Source: Agrocybe praecox
Lineage: Eukaryota; Basidiomycota; Agaricomycetes; Agaricales; Agrocybaceae
Length of the DNA: 64,000 bases
Assembly: GCA_964017145.1 (NCBI GenBank)
Contig: OZ024847.1
Location: 2,542,001 to 2,606,000, forward strand
Direction: 5' to 3'
The notes under the pieces were generated by a model. That model saw only the letters and a program-made list of their open reading frames with translations, was not told the origin of the DNA and did not search any database. Each line of letters begins with the position of its first letter. The stretch's first letter is position 1. Below are positions 21,496 through 31,533 of this stretch, piece by piece. Made by a program: the position numbers and the translations under genes.

Positions 21496-23829
21496 ATGCC
21501 TAATCCAGGTTCCTTCCATGGTGCGAGAAAGGCTTTCCTTTTGAGCCAAAAAGAAGAATATGCGGCGGCGGTTCATAACAACTATATTACTGAAGCCTTG
21601 TCGTTAATCCAACGTCGATATTTTAAGCGATTTCCGATAGACTTACCGGAAGGCCAGGAACCGACCGCAGAAGTTCTTGCGTTGGTCAACGACAACGAGC
21701 CCGATAGTGAACGCCCCCCTCCCTACGCCGACGATCTCTCAGAAAAGGAATATGAGGAAGCAATGAGCGCGTATAATGCTCGTCAACAACTGATCCAAAA
21801 TCGTAAATCGGTAAGTTCACCATGACTAATCATTGTACACGTGACTCACACATCAGTTTACGTAGCAAATTAAGAGGTGGATGGCCTATCAGTATATGAA
21901 GGACCACGACGTCAGTAACAAGGATTCGGTGGGGCACAATCCCTACCGGGTTATTCTTCAAAAACTTTCTGGAAAGGAGGGGTCTCGTCCCCGGCGTAAA
22001 ACAGCCTCAAACATCTGGCGCCGGTCCCACCGCGAAGAAATCGAGAATCGAGTCAAGGTTTACGCTACCGTCCATGGAGTCGAGAAGAAGAATTACGCCG
22101 CTCTGAGGGACAAATTTGTGAGAGAGATGTTCGGGAACTTGGCTCAGGATGAACAGAAAAAATGGGTAGCTGCGGCTGAAGAAGAATATCAGAAGGATCT
22201 GGAGAAGTGGAGGATGGAAAATAGCACCGTTGTGTCCACTTCTCCGGAAGATCGTCAAAAGTGAGTCTATACATTTTCTGACGAGCTCAGTGTCTTACGA
22301 TATAAATTAGGGCTATTGAGGGTATGGTCAGCGTCGCGCAAGGCTTCTTGGACATGCTAGCGGAGTCGACAGGTTGGAAAGTGACGTTGCTCGCAGGAGG
22401 ACCTGAGCCCGCTTTCAATGGCAAGCTCAACATGATTAGGTATGTTTTCCTTCTTCTCGTTCGTATTTTATCCTTTCTAAATATATAACAGCATACACTC
22501 TGGCACATTACCGGGAAATGTCAAGATGAACTTCGGTGCAGCCGAACGCCAACGGTATAAACAATATTTTGTCCCTATTTTTGGTTCGTTCTTACAGAAA
22601 TGTTATAGTAAGTTTTACTCTTCCCTTTCTTACGCTTCTCTAACTTGATATACTCAGGTCTTGATGAATGTCGTTCTCGTGCTTTGCATGCAGACCAAGG
22701 TCCTCTGCATGCAGAGGACCTTGGTCTTTCCCACTTCGTTTCGGACCTCAGCATGAGTGTGGACGCCATTCAAACTACGGATAGCATGATGTCATGCAAC
22801 TCAGGCACCGATGGTACATCCCAGCCTCCTCCTCCCTACGTATCTGAGACCGCCACCGACCCCTCGCATTCTCAAGTAAGGGACGGCTCCCTGCCTTCTC
22901 CGCACATCTCTGCATCATTGTCCACGGATTCCACACCAGACACTCAACACAAATCTCCTCCCAACACTCCCAATGTCACGCCCATGCCGTCGCCAAGATA
23001 TTCACCTGCCCAGCTACCTGAGCAAACCCTCGCGGCGCAGCCTGCCAACTCATACGCCTTCACTGATGCTCGCAGTGCGTCTGATGGCAATGTGGACTTG
23101 CCCGGCCGTGCTGGAACGAAACGTAACCTCGACGGCGGTTTGAGTGAGGCAGGAGGGGATACCCTTCCATCGAAACGCGCACGGATCGACCCTTCCCCGA
23201 CTACTTCGTTATCCCCAGAACCCTCCGACCTTGGTTGCCGCCCTCCTCGTCCATCTGCGCCAGATTCTGAGACTTCGCCCGTCCCACTTCAAACTCCAGA
23301 GTCCAGTCCCTCGCCTGCTCCATCTGTCTCGCCTACCCCCATGAGCTCGTCTATCGCATGGGTGCAGAAAGGCCTCGAAACTTTACAATCGCAAGACCTT
23401 GGATTGGAATGGAAGAACTTGATCGATACATGGCTCACTTACTCAGCTGTCGAAAGCTCTGATAGGAATGGTTCACTCTCCGCCAAGAAGCGCCCTAATG
23501 AAGTTGGGGAATGGATGAAACGCCACCGAAATGCCAACTTTTCCCCCCGCATTCAGTGCTCCAAGTTCGCTGACGCGTTTATCGAATGGTACATGTCAAT
23601 TCAACCACAGTGGCGTATTACGAACGGCAAGGTCAATTTCTCCTCGCTCACTGGTGACTGGAATGTTTTTCGCAAGACTGGACCCAACGGCACCCTCATT
23701 GTCATGGTCGCTTTGTTTTTTTGGGGGGTTGCAGCGCAGACAGAAGGAGCAGTAGCGCGAGAGGGATGGTTGTTGTATGTTCATGACTGCCAGCGCATAT
23801 TCTCCATCTGTTCTCAATCATCTGCCTGA
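21496..23829 (+). CDS. HMG-box-like cargo protein, five exons
   Basis: Exons 21496-21810, 21866-22260, 22311-22439, 22492-22607 and 22658-23829 join in frame, about 708 residues. Exon 2 encodes RPRRKTASNIWRRSH followed about 30 residues on by LRDKFVREMFGNL and KKWVAAAEEEYQKDLEKW, the Trp/charged helix spacing of an HMG box, here diverged. Exons 3 and 4 encode a conserved-looking MNFGAAERQRYKQYFVPIF. Exon 5 has a long Ser/Pro-rich region and then a globular C-terminus (WLTYSAVESS to WRITNGKVNFSSLTGDW to ALFFWG) that I recall from many uncharacterised Agaricomycete proteins. DNA binding is an inference. The first-exon start is the first ATG with matching downstream exons. It sits inside the KDZ element near the right inverted repeat. 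A perfect 36-base palindrome lies in exon 5. Confidence 0.75.
22692..22727. repeat. perfect 36-base palindrome within coding exon
   Basis: The half agaccaaggtcctctgca is followed directly by its exact reverse complement, centred on the SphI-like GCATGC. It lies in frame in exon 5 of the HMG-like gene, 35 bases after the splice site, encoding part of LHADQGPLHAEDLGLSH. Confidence 0.95.
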
Positions 23830-24007
23830 CGTTCATTTTCGACATTTACTTAAAATATGCTCCATATGCCAATAAATATGCCAATAAATATGATTTTTTG
23901 ATACAGTTTGAACAAAGACCTAGAGTGTCTAAATTTGAATATGTTTTGATGGCAATTACAAGGCAGCCATGTATGACATCACATATTTGATATGACAGAT
24001 TAGGATG

Positions 24008-24389
24008 TTATTTATATCGAGATGCTAAAAATAACGCTACCGCCAGCGCATTATTTTTGAACGTCATCCGAAAGCATCCTGAGCCATCCATCCCTTCCCA
24101 TCCTATTTTTGGGGCGCAAAAGGCGCCAAAAAATGAGAAAATATTTATAGAACACAATTGGGGCACTTGGCGCCCACAATGTAGCTCCACTATGTCTGCA
24201 ACAGCTAAATGCATGCTCTGACCCTCAAAATGGTGTTATTTGTTACTATTTACCAAGCCCATCTGCTCTCAGTCTGTTGATGGCCTTCGGCAGGATTAGA
24301 TACATGATGCCAGGCCAGGCAACTGCCCACCATGATGTATCACGAAATGGCCAAATTGCCAGAATTGATACATCAAATTACCTGCAAAG
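24008..24389 (-). repeat. right terminal inverted repeat of the KDZ element
   Basis: Reverse complement of 10317-10698, differing at roughly one base in fifteen near the outer end and less inside. It is followed at once by the 9-base target duplication. Confidence 0.8.
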
Positions 24390-24398
24390 GGTGGATAT

Positions 24399-24447
24399 CC
24401 TGGACGGCATGAACGGCCTGATCAGGCGGTTTTGATATTTCCGACAT
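24399..24447. mobile_element. right remnant of the TGATCA-rich element
   Basis: Reads gaacggcctgatcaggcggt and ends in gatatttccgacat, the mirror of the left end at 9471. It marks the part of the host element pushed 14 kb away by the KDZ insertion. Confidence 0.55.
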
Positions 24448-24449
24448 TA

Positions 24450-25378
24450 ATTTCGTTGTACAAAAAGACATCAACGCCAGCAGTCTGATGTGGCGTTGTC
24501 GTCGCATTCTGATTCCTCTGTGCATTACAGAGACTTTCTGTATTTTTCATTAAGAGTGGATTTCGTCCGACTAACAAGATCGCACGTCATGCGCATGCAT
24601 CATCTGAGGTCTTTTCTCATGTCAGATTCGAATCAGCCGAGGTAAAGAAGCAATGTATTTGGCAGATATATGTGACTGTGACGCGCTGCCAGATGGTATA
24701 CCTTCAGAAATAGTCACTAGGCGCAAAAGTGAATTTCTAGTGATAAGGAATTGATAATAAATTTAGTCGAAAATGCATCTTTTATAACGTAGGAAAATAA
24801 GAGAACAAAGATTTGAATAAATCTTACCTTTGTATGGAAATTTTATGGTTCGAAAATTTCAAACATCAAATCCGACTTTTGTTTCTGTCAAAATTCCATC
24901 AGATATACTATTTTTATCGGGATAATACAGTACGTGATTTACACTGCATTTATCGGTTATATATGTTCAATATAGATACGGCGAGAAAGTTTATTGTTCA
25001 AGACAATTGTAAATTACGCCTTTTGTTTTCCCTTTTTTGCCCCGATACATCAAATAAAAAATGCGGTATGTTACAACTAGAATAATAAAGCCTTCTAGAA
25101 TCCCTGTTAAAAACAAAAAAAGAGACTCATACAGGCAGAATTTTTGTATCCCATAAATTGATTAGCCAGTACTGGTCCGGGACTGGCACAGTTTCGGCAC
25201 AGTGGACAGTACCAGCATATGTGCTGAGCGCTCTTGAGCCTGATCCATTTCTGGATCCATTTAACTCTGATACCCACATCCACTCCGATACATCACCCAC
25301 CTCGAAACGTTCGCGTTATCGCTCAGCGCTCAACCCATACCCAGATGATATCGAGAATCTAAATATCCAACGATAAAC
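24450..25378. other. AT-rich intergenic stretch
   Basis: No gene supported. A 72-codon frame at 25158-25376 ends just before the ATG at 25379, but no splice link could be established. Confidence 0.35.
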
Positions 25379-26040
25379 CATGTTGCTCGCACCAGCGCCC
25401 AAGGATAAAAGCACGCACCCCGCCAAGCTGATGAAAGGTACGCTTTGCTCTTGTTTCCTTCCTGTCTCTATTTCTATTCCTCTTTACAATTCTGACTGAC
25501 CCATTGTTTCTTTTATGTTTAGCTCGTGAAGGCATTCAGGTACGTATGTTTAGAAGGAGACCGCTCCTACGGGTTCTTCTGCTACTCCTGCTACTGCTGG
25601 TGCGGGGATTTCTGCAAAACCAACGGCCGCTGTGAGTACACGACTACAAAGACGACGACTACCCCCTCCAGTCTTGGATCTCTCACAGGCGGCCCAGCAC
25701 CAACGATATCCCCCGAAGGCCGCCAGCTCATCCAGGAACTGCAGCGCATTGCTGGCCCGTCATATCCTCCTGGGTCTCAGCTTACGACGATCGCAACGTA
25801 TTCCGACCTGCGCAAGCTCTCGTCGTGCATAATACCCGTCCACCTTACGAAGGGAGCCGTAGAAGAGCGGATGTTGTCAGCGCCCTCGAAGACAGGATCG
25901 CTTACAGTCTCCGTCGGGGTCGTAGTACTGGCACATTTTTTGCCTTCGTGTTAAAGCTCGCCGAATCCACTAAGGAGGGTGTATTGGGTAATTTGGACGA
26001 GGGGCTTGGGAAGAAAAGGTTGAGGATGTTGAGGATTTAG
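25379..26040 (+). CDS. uncertain small gene or gene relic
   Basis: An ATG at 25379 opens MLLAPAPKDKSTHPAKLMK, followed by a plausible intron (gtacgct to tttag). Two overlapping frames then look protein-like in turn: one with SPEGRQLIQELQRIAG, and a second ending at 26038 with RRADVVSALEDRIAYSLRRG and LAESTKEGVLGNL. I could not find one splice model joining all parts. The last 190 bases recur inverted at 29493-29704 without the rest, suggesting duplication of a gene end. No family recognised. Confidence 0.3.
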
Positions 26041-26056
26041 GTGGGTTTGTTTTCCT
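25845..26056 (+). repeat. left arm of 212-base inverted repeat
   Basis: Matches the reverse complement of 29493-29704 almost base for base. The two arms flank the pair of PUF-like genes. Confidence 0.8.
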
Positions 26057-26138
26057 ATCATCGGCCATAACGCTGCGAGTTTATCATATTGCGCTCCGTA
26101 TACTCTGTTGAGCCTGAAAGTCACCTACAACAGAATCC

Positions 26139-26920
26139 ATGAACTTCAGCTTCAGCGTTGAAACCTGCTCCAGTCACTGGAAAGAATGGCGAGACAGCAT
26201 AAGAAATGCTACAGACACGGAGCGATCCCAGATTATAACCCAAATCATGGAAGACGGGTCTGCCAATTTGCTGGCCTCCAACTTGTTCAGTCATCAGGTT
26301 CGTGGGCAGCTGTATGTCTAATCATAAAATCTTGGGCTGACCCGGCGTGTCCATCCTGCAGCTAATGGAGCTTCTCATCTGCTCAAGCACAAAATCACAA
26401 AGATTGAGAATCATCAACGTGTTGGACATTGAGAGGCTCTCATTCGACAGCTACGGACATCGCATCGTTAAAACGGTGTGTAATGCGTCGGTTCCGCTCT
26501 CAATCTGCGTCTCTAACGCCATTTAGATGTTGAGCTGCAGTGCGGGGTGCCAGGAGCAACAACTTGCTATTACATCGCGCCTGGTGAAGCTGTGCATTCC
26601 CCTGGCCCTCAGTAAATACGGCAACTTGGTAAGGACTTTACAAAAAATGCGTCTTTTTTGAGCTCACGATGTTCTAGGTCATCCAGTCTGACATCGGGCT
26701 TATATCACAAGGACGCGATGAATTCATAGCCGCTATCATCCAGCATATAGAAGACGTATCGACTGATAAATATGGTCACTTTGTTGCTATCCAATGCGTG
26801 GTTCCTTGGAGGGCGACCGCATCAAAATTGTCGCCACAGGCTCCAATGCTGGCGAATGGGTCTTATTTGCGATGCTTCGACATTTTCATTTCGTTTCTCG
26901 CAGTATTCGGTATCAAATAA
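26139..26920 (+). CDS. PUF (Pumilio-like) repeat protein, C-terminally short
   Basis: Exons 26139-26297, 26362-26475, 26527-26628 and 26678-26920 give 205 residues. After a helical N-terminus (HWKEWRDSIRNATDTERSQI) come repeat signatures DSYGHRIVKT, LSKYGNLVIQS and TDKYGHFVAIQCV, spaced as in PUF repeats, which in known proteins bind RNA bases one repeat per base. Only three to four repeats remain, whereas canonical PUF domains have eight. It is a close paralogue, exon for exon, of the minus-strand gene at 27325-28578, but loses similarity after about codon 190 and stops early. It may therefore be a truncated copy. RNA binding is family-based inference. Confidence 0.6.
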
Positions 26921-27324
26921 ATTCGGTTTTCTAATTATGATTCTATGTATGAACCGGGGCAGGGGGCCACCTTCTTTTGCCTGACCCCAAACTAGCTATC
27001 AAATTTCCCGCTGGCTCTGCAATTCTGATACTGATCTACGTTTCGAATCTAGGACCTTTACCGAATCGGATGTATATGTCCTCATACGCGAGATATAAAT
27101 ATCAACGATGGAAGAAAGCAGAGAAAAATGTATACCTGGCAGGATTTCAGGGAAACAATTGATGTGTAGGATTCCGCACGTAGGGTAAATTAAAATGATT
27201 CCATGAACTACAGAGAGTCGTTCGTCCGAAATGTACTAGTAACTACCAACAAATCATATCCCCAAATTGTATCTCATGCTAAGATATTCTTCCACGTGTG
27301 CCTTGGCTAATCGACACCGTAAGC

Positions 27325-28578
27325 TCACGCGGCAGAATTACAAGTTTGGCACTTACTGGCATTTATTGCTGGAGAACACAATAGTTGGCCGTTGAGACAC
27401 TGTGCTTCCGAAATTTTCACGACGCATGAAGCCATGATATAAAGACGGTAACGTTCTGGCTCTTTCGCTAATTGGAGAGCTCGTTGGAGCACAAAATCTA
27501 AGTATACTCGGTTATCAGTTGTTTTATCCGATTTTTTGAAATACTGTAACTCACTGCCGTGTAGGTCATTCGCCAATGCATAAACAACTCGCGCATCGGG
27601 ATAGGGTCCAATGATTTCATTCACCAAGTCACTCAGAGCGAGAGGAGTAGCATGCACCAGCGCCATCTCGCAAACCTTTGAGGCGTATTTGTCCGTGGAC
27701 AAGGAAACGAAGCAACCGGAAATGTGAGCGTACAGCGAGGCGGCGTTCGATAGGGTAGACGAGTGTGCAAATAATTCCTGCATTATATAGTTCTGCGACG
27801 AGCATCTTAACCCAGAGCTCAATTAGAATGAAATTATAAACTTGGACGCACCCCATAAGGGCATTGAGCCGTATCACAGAAGACATTGGTAAGCCTGTTT
27901 GCAATGTCTTGTTTAGATGCTGTGGGTAGGACTTTTAGGCATTGCATGACGATGTGATGGCCGTATTTATCAGTTGAAAGCGCCTCTATGTTGTTGAGAA
28001 TAATTTCCAAAAAGCCATCGCGGCCGTGAGGTACGAACCCAATGATGGACTGGACTATCTAAAATGGCACCATGAGTTCAAGAAAAGGGATTGAACAACA
28101 AAGTTCTTACAGAATTGCCGTATCTACTCATTGAGAGGGGGAGGCACAGTCTTAACAGGCGAGACGTAATTGCAGTTTGCTGCTCCTGGCACCCAACACT
28201 GCAGCTCAAAATCTAGGCAGAGTCAGAGGTGCAGACAGATAAATTGATGAAGCACATACAATTTGAACAACGTGATGCCCATAGCAATCGAACGAAAGCC
28301 TTTCGATTTCAAGTCCGTCGATAATTCTGAGCCTCTGCAATTTCGTGCTTGAGCACACGAGGATCTCCATGAACTAGGAATGGTTAAGCCGGGTCAGCCT
28401 GTAGTTAAAAATATAAACACTCAACTTGATAGCTCGCACGATTGGAGGCCAATGAATCGATAGACCCCTCTTCAACCATTTTGGTTATAATTTCAGATCG
28501 CTCCTCATCAGTAGTGGCTCTTAATCTCTGTAGCCATTCTTTCCATTGGCTTTCGGAAAAAGTAGTAAGTGCGAACAT
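27325..28578 (-). CDS. PUF (Pumilio-like) repeat protein, longer copy
   Basis: Starts MFALTTFSESQWKEWLQRLR at 28578 and runs through at least six exons to a stop at 27325. Repeat signatures in order: DCYGHHVVQI, MSRYGNS then IVQSIIGFV, TDKYGHHIVMQCLKV, and TDKYASKVCEMALVHA. The spacing fits PUF repeats, with a C-terminal helical region (YLDFVLQRALQLAKEPERYR). The intron positions after exons 1-3 match those of the plus-strand paralogue, with which it is convergent. The exon 1 donor (gttgag) is weak. The exon between 27.83 and 27.90 kb is less sure because two frames compete. Expected role: sequence-specific RNA binding, by family only. Confidence 0.6.
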
Positions 28579-28654
28579 GGTTTCTACACAATTTTCATAG
28601 CAGAAAACCTCAGTAAGTAGAACTTGAAGAAACGTATCAAAATCCAACTGAACT

Positions 28655-29492
28655 CACGTTGTATTGTTGAATGCCTTTTCGAACGGGAGTAGGGTGATTG
28701 GGTGCAGTCTGGTTCTCATTTGCGGGGACCTGGCGGTTAAATCATTGGCGAGTTACGAAAGAGTTTATTCTTGTAGACATCTTTGACATCGGTGCTTTTA
28801 AACCTGTGGCGCGTGCTAAATTGGGACGCGTCCTGCTAATATATATCTATATTCTATTTAAGTCACCTCGTCGTTGGAGAGAAGAATTGCGATGAGCTGA
28901 TCCAGGATCTCATGTGGCTCATGTCAGGAGGTGGATAAGGATAGTTTGTTGCAGGGCACCTACATTTTCACACTTTATGGATTTCAAGACGATGGGGTGG
29001 TCATGAACAATTTACTTGATCCCTCGATGATCCCTCAACATACGGTGACAATACGTAAAGGACTGTACATCTTCATAGATACACGAAATCACCATATTCC
29101 TGGACTAGGCAGAGTAGGGAGAAGTTGGGATCAAAAAATGGGATTTAATTGGAGCGATTAATTCGAAATTGGCTCAACATGCTATAGGATATGAGGTAAA
29201 GCGATTTCGATTTAAGCGGGACCACCTGTCTAGACCAAAATGTTTTGACCTCGCCTCGCCTGAGTTAATTCACACAGTGTTATTTTCCAGACTGAATAAA
29301 GCCAGGGATTTACAACCGGCGCTCATGCGGTCCAGCGCGATAAACGTAGTAGGCTCGCGACAACTTCTTCTGCACACGAAATTTTCAAAGAATTTAAATA
29401 GGGGAACCATCTCACCCAATTTATGAGATAATCCTAATAAACAGGGTCCTTCGTTAGGGTACGAATATTAATATCCACGAATTCCAACACGA
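28655..29492. other. stretch without a supported gene
   Basis: Separates the longer PUF-like gene from the right inverted-repeat arm. The other arm lacks a matching segment, so this may be inserted sequence. No TIR or coding signal found. Confidence 0.35.
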
Positions 29493-29704
29493 AGGAAAAC
29501 GAACCCACCTAAATCCTCAACGTCCTCAACCTTTTCTTCCCAAGCCCCTCGTCCAAATTACCCAATACACCCTCCTTAGTGGATTCGGCGAGCTTTAACA
29601 CGAAGGCAAAAAATGTGCCAGTACTACGACCCCGACGGAGACTGTAAGCGATCCTGTCTTCGAGGGCGCTGACAACATCCGCTCTTCTACGGCTCCCTTC
29701 GTAA
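29493..29704 (-). repeat. right arm of 212-base inverted repeat
   Basis: Reverse complement of 25845-26056. It encodes on the minus strand the same gene-end peptide as the left arm, without the upstream exons. Confidence 0.8.
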
Positions 29705-30152
29705 GTTCTGATTTCTTAGAATGCGCCGTGCAGTACGCTTATAAATAATATTCGTGCTATCTGAGTCCATACAATTCTTGATACACGATGTTTCTGTTCA
29801 GCGTTTCTGAGGAAGTTCTTTAAAGGTGAACACAATCTCTTCTTCCTGACTGCCTGAGAAAAGATAGTATGAAAGGAGGAATACGATGTACATAGAAATC
29901 AAAACCGCGGGTCCCATGCGACGACAAGAAACGTAGATGAAGATAAAGACGATGGCCCAAGTTCGTGAGCCTCCGCTGTTAATGATATTGTTAATCAACA
30001 AGGATTTGACGTGTAGATATTACTTGCCAAAGAAGGTATACGTTCACAGCGAAGCTGATCCACTGTTCTCCGTTCAAGAGGCACGGCTCTGTCGACAACG
30101 GCATAGCACTAGGGCTGTGAGTAGTTATTAGAAGAGTGATAAGAATGTTCAC

Positions 30153-31308
30153 CTACGCGTCGTTCAAGTTGATGGCTTTGATCTCGAATTGGTCGTCTCT
30201 TATGGCCTCGCTTCGCCTGTCTGGATCCTGTATCATGAGTCTGAAGCGTCTAATGTTGTCAAGAACGTCCCATGCGCGCATGATTTTCTTGCTCCCAAGC
30301 TTGTCAGCGCTAATAGGCAATTGCCAGAGTGTACCGCGTAAGGATTTTGCTTGTTCAGTTTGAAGATCGACCATGGCCCACGCGGTATTGATGTCCCGTC
30401 GTGGAAATTTTTGGACGAAGTAGACCGGCATCGTTGTGAAGGATTCTTCTAGGGCTATTGCACCCCATTCTGGAAGCACACGATCTCGAAGAGATACAAC
30501 GGCTATGAGGTTGTTGTCAGAAGGTCGTTATGGAACAGTCAAAATAAACGCCCACCGATGGCCTTGTGCATATAATCCATATGGCTTAGGAGTTTCCAGG
30601 AAAGATCCAGATCAATGGGTTTTGAGGAATCAACGACAGCGGTAATGAGGAATTCGGGTTCGTTGATCCATCGGCGCATGATGATTTGCAGCATCGCAGT
30701 TAATGTGTCAGACGTATCGTCTGACAAACCTGAGTTCGGACCAACGGTCAATTACCAGAAAGTACAGAAAACCATTAATCTTACCTGGCAAGTCGACCAG
30801 GTTGATCGGATTGGACACAAAAGGACTCTGTAATTTGATAATAATATTCTGGGGAGACCTAAGATCTTTGGACAGGAGCATGGTGTGCTTTGCTTTAAGC
30901 TCATCTTCGCTATAGGAGAGTATTTCTTTAAGTGACGTGTTGCGTTGGCGATTGAAGACCGCCAGTTCCGCTCTTTGTATCAGTGTTCGGAGATGTGCTG
31001 GCGTTAAACATGTAGGTCCAAGCTGAGGTGGATCCGGATCGGTCGTGGTTAGCAAATAGACGCCAGCGGACCAATGATTGTACGGTGTCAGTTGCCACTC
31101 CACGGGGCACACAGTGCTTGTTCTAGGGAAAACCTGCATTGAAATGAGGCAATATAATGGGAACATGTAAGAAAGAGCGTACTCCAGTAAAATTAGCGAT
31201 GAAATTCGATTTCCCTGAGTTATGTTCAATGGGCTGAAGAAGTATGGTGAGAAGAAACGCAAACGCACCCCCTCCCTTTTCTCCGATGATAGCAACAGAC
31301 AAAGGCAT
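30153..31308 (-). CDS. dynamin-type GTPase domain protein
   Basis: Exons 31269-31308, 31183-31214, 30785-31133, 30556-30729 and 30153-30502 give 314 residues from MPLSVAIIG. The P-loop GEKGGGKS is created only by splicing exon 1 to exon 2 (phase 1). G2 lies in FPRTSTVCPVEWQL and G3 is DLPG, again completed across a splice. The G4 position reads SLRD instead of TKxD, so base recognition may be altered. Dynamins normally have 600-900 residues with stalk and GED regions; here only the G domain is present, ending EIKAINLNDA. Short dynamin-like GTPases are common in mushroom genomes. It is divergent from the WD40 gene starting 226 bases away. A further 5' exon cannot be excluded, since QIDTA precedes the ATG in frame as in relatives. 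Confidence 0.72.
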
Positions 31309-31533
31309 AGCGGTGTCGATTTGTGGAAGACAAGAAACATAATGCCACTTTTAAAACTTGTTTTCGGTTGGCACCCATTCCTGTGAAACGAAACAAACAA
31401 TTAGAAGAACCCTTATCAAACGAGGATTAATTGACCTGTCAAACAAGAAGTATGTCACAGTTAGGTAACGTTGTTCTTTTTGTTATCTTGCCTTCCACCC
31501 ACGTCCGATGTTTTTGTCCCGTCTCTCGTCTCC

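Larger units (their letters stand above)
10308..24398. mobile_element. 14-kb KDZ transposon with TET/JBP cargo
   Basis: Flanked by the direct repeat TGGATATCC (10308-10316 and 24390-24398). The element proper is 10317-24389. It carries the KDZ transposase (minus), a TET/JBP-like dioxygenase (plus), a disordered 660-residue protein (minus) and an HMG-like protein (plus). Association of basidiomycete TET/JBP genes with KDZ transposons is established; the boundaries and gene list here are read from this sequence. All four genes seem able to be expressed, except that the transposase has lost its original start region to an inserted element. The inverted repeats differ at several positions (for example in the last 30 bases), so the insertion is not brand new. 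Confidence 0.78.

Noticed and set aside
24390..24398. Only the 8-base palindrome GGATATCC as target duplication of the KDZ element
   Set aside because: The preceding T matches on both sides and the related 4-kb element has a clear 9-base duplication, so 9 bases is preferred.
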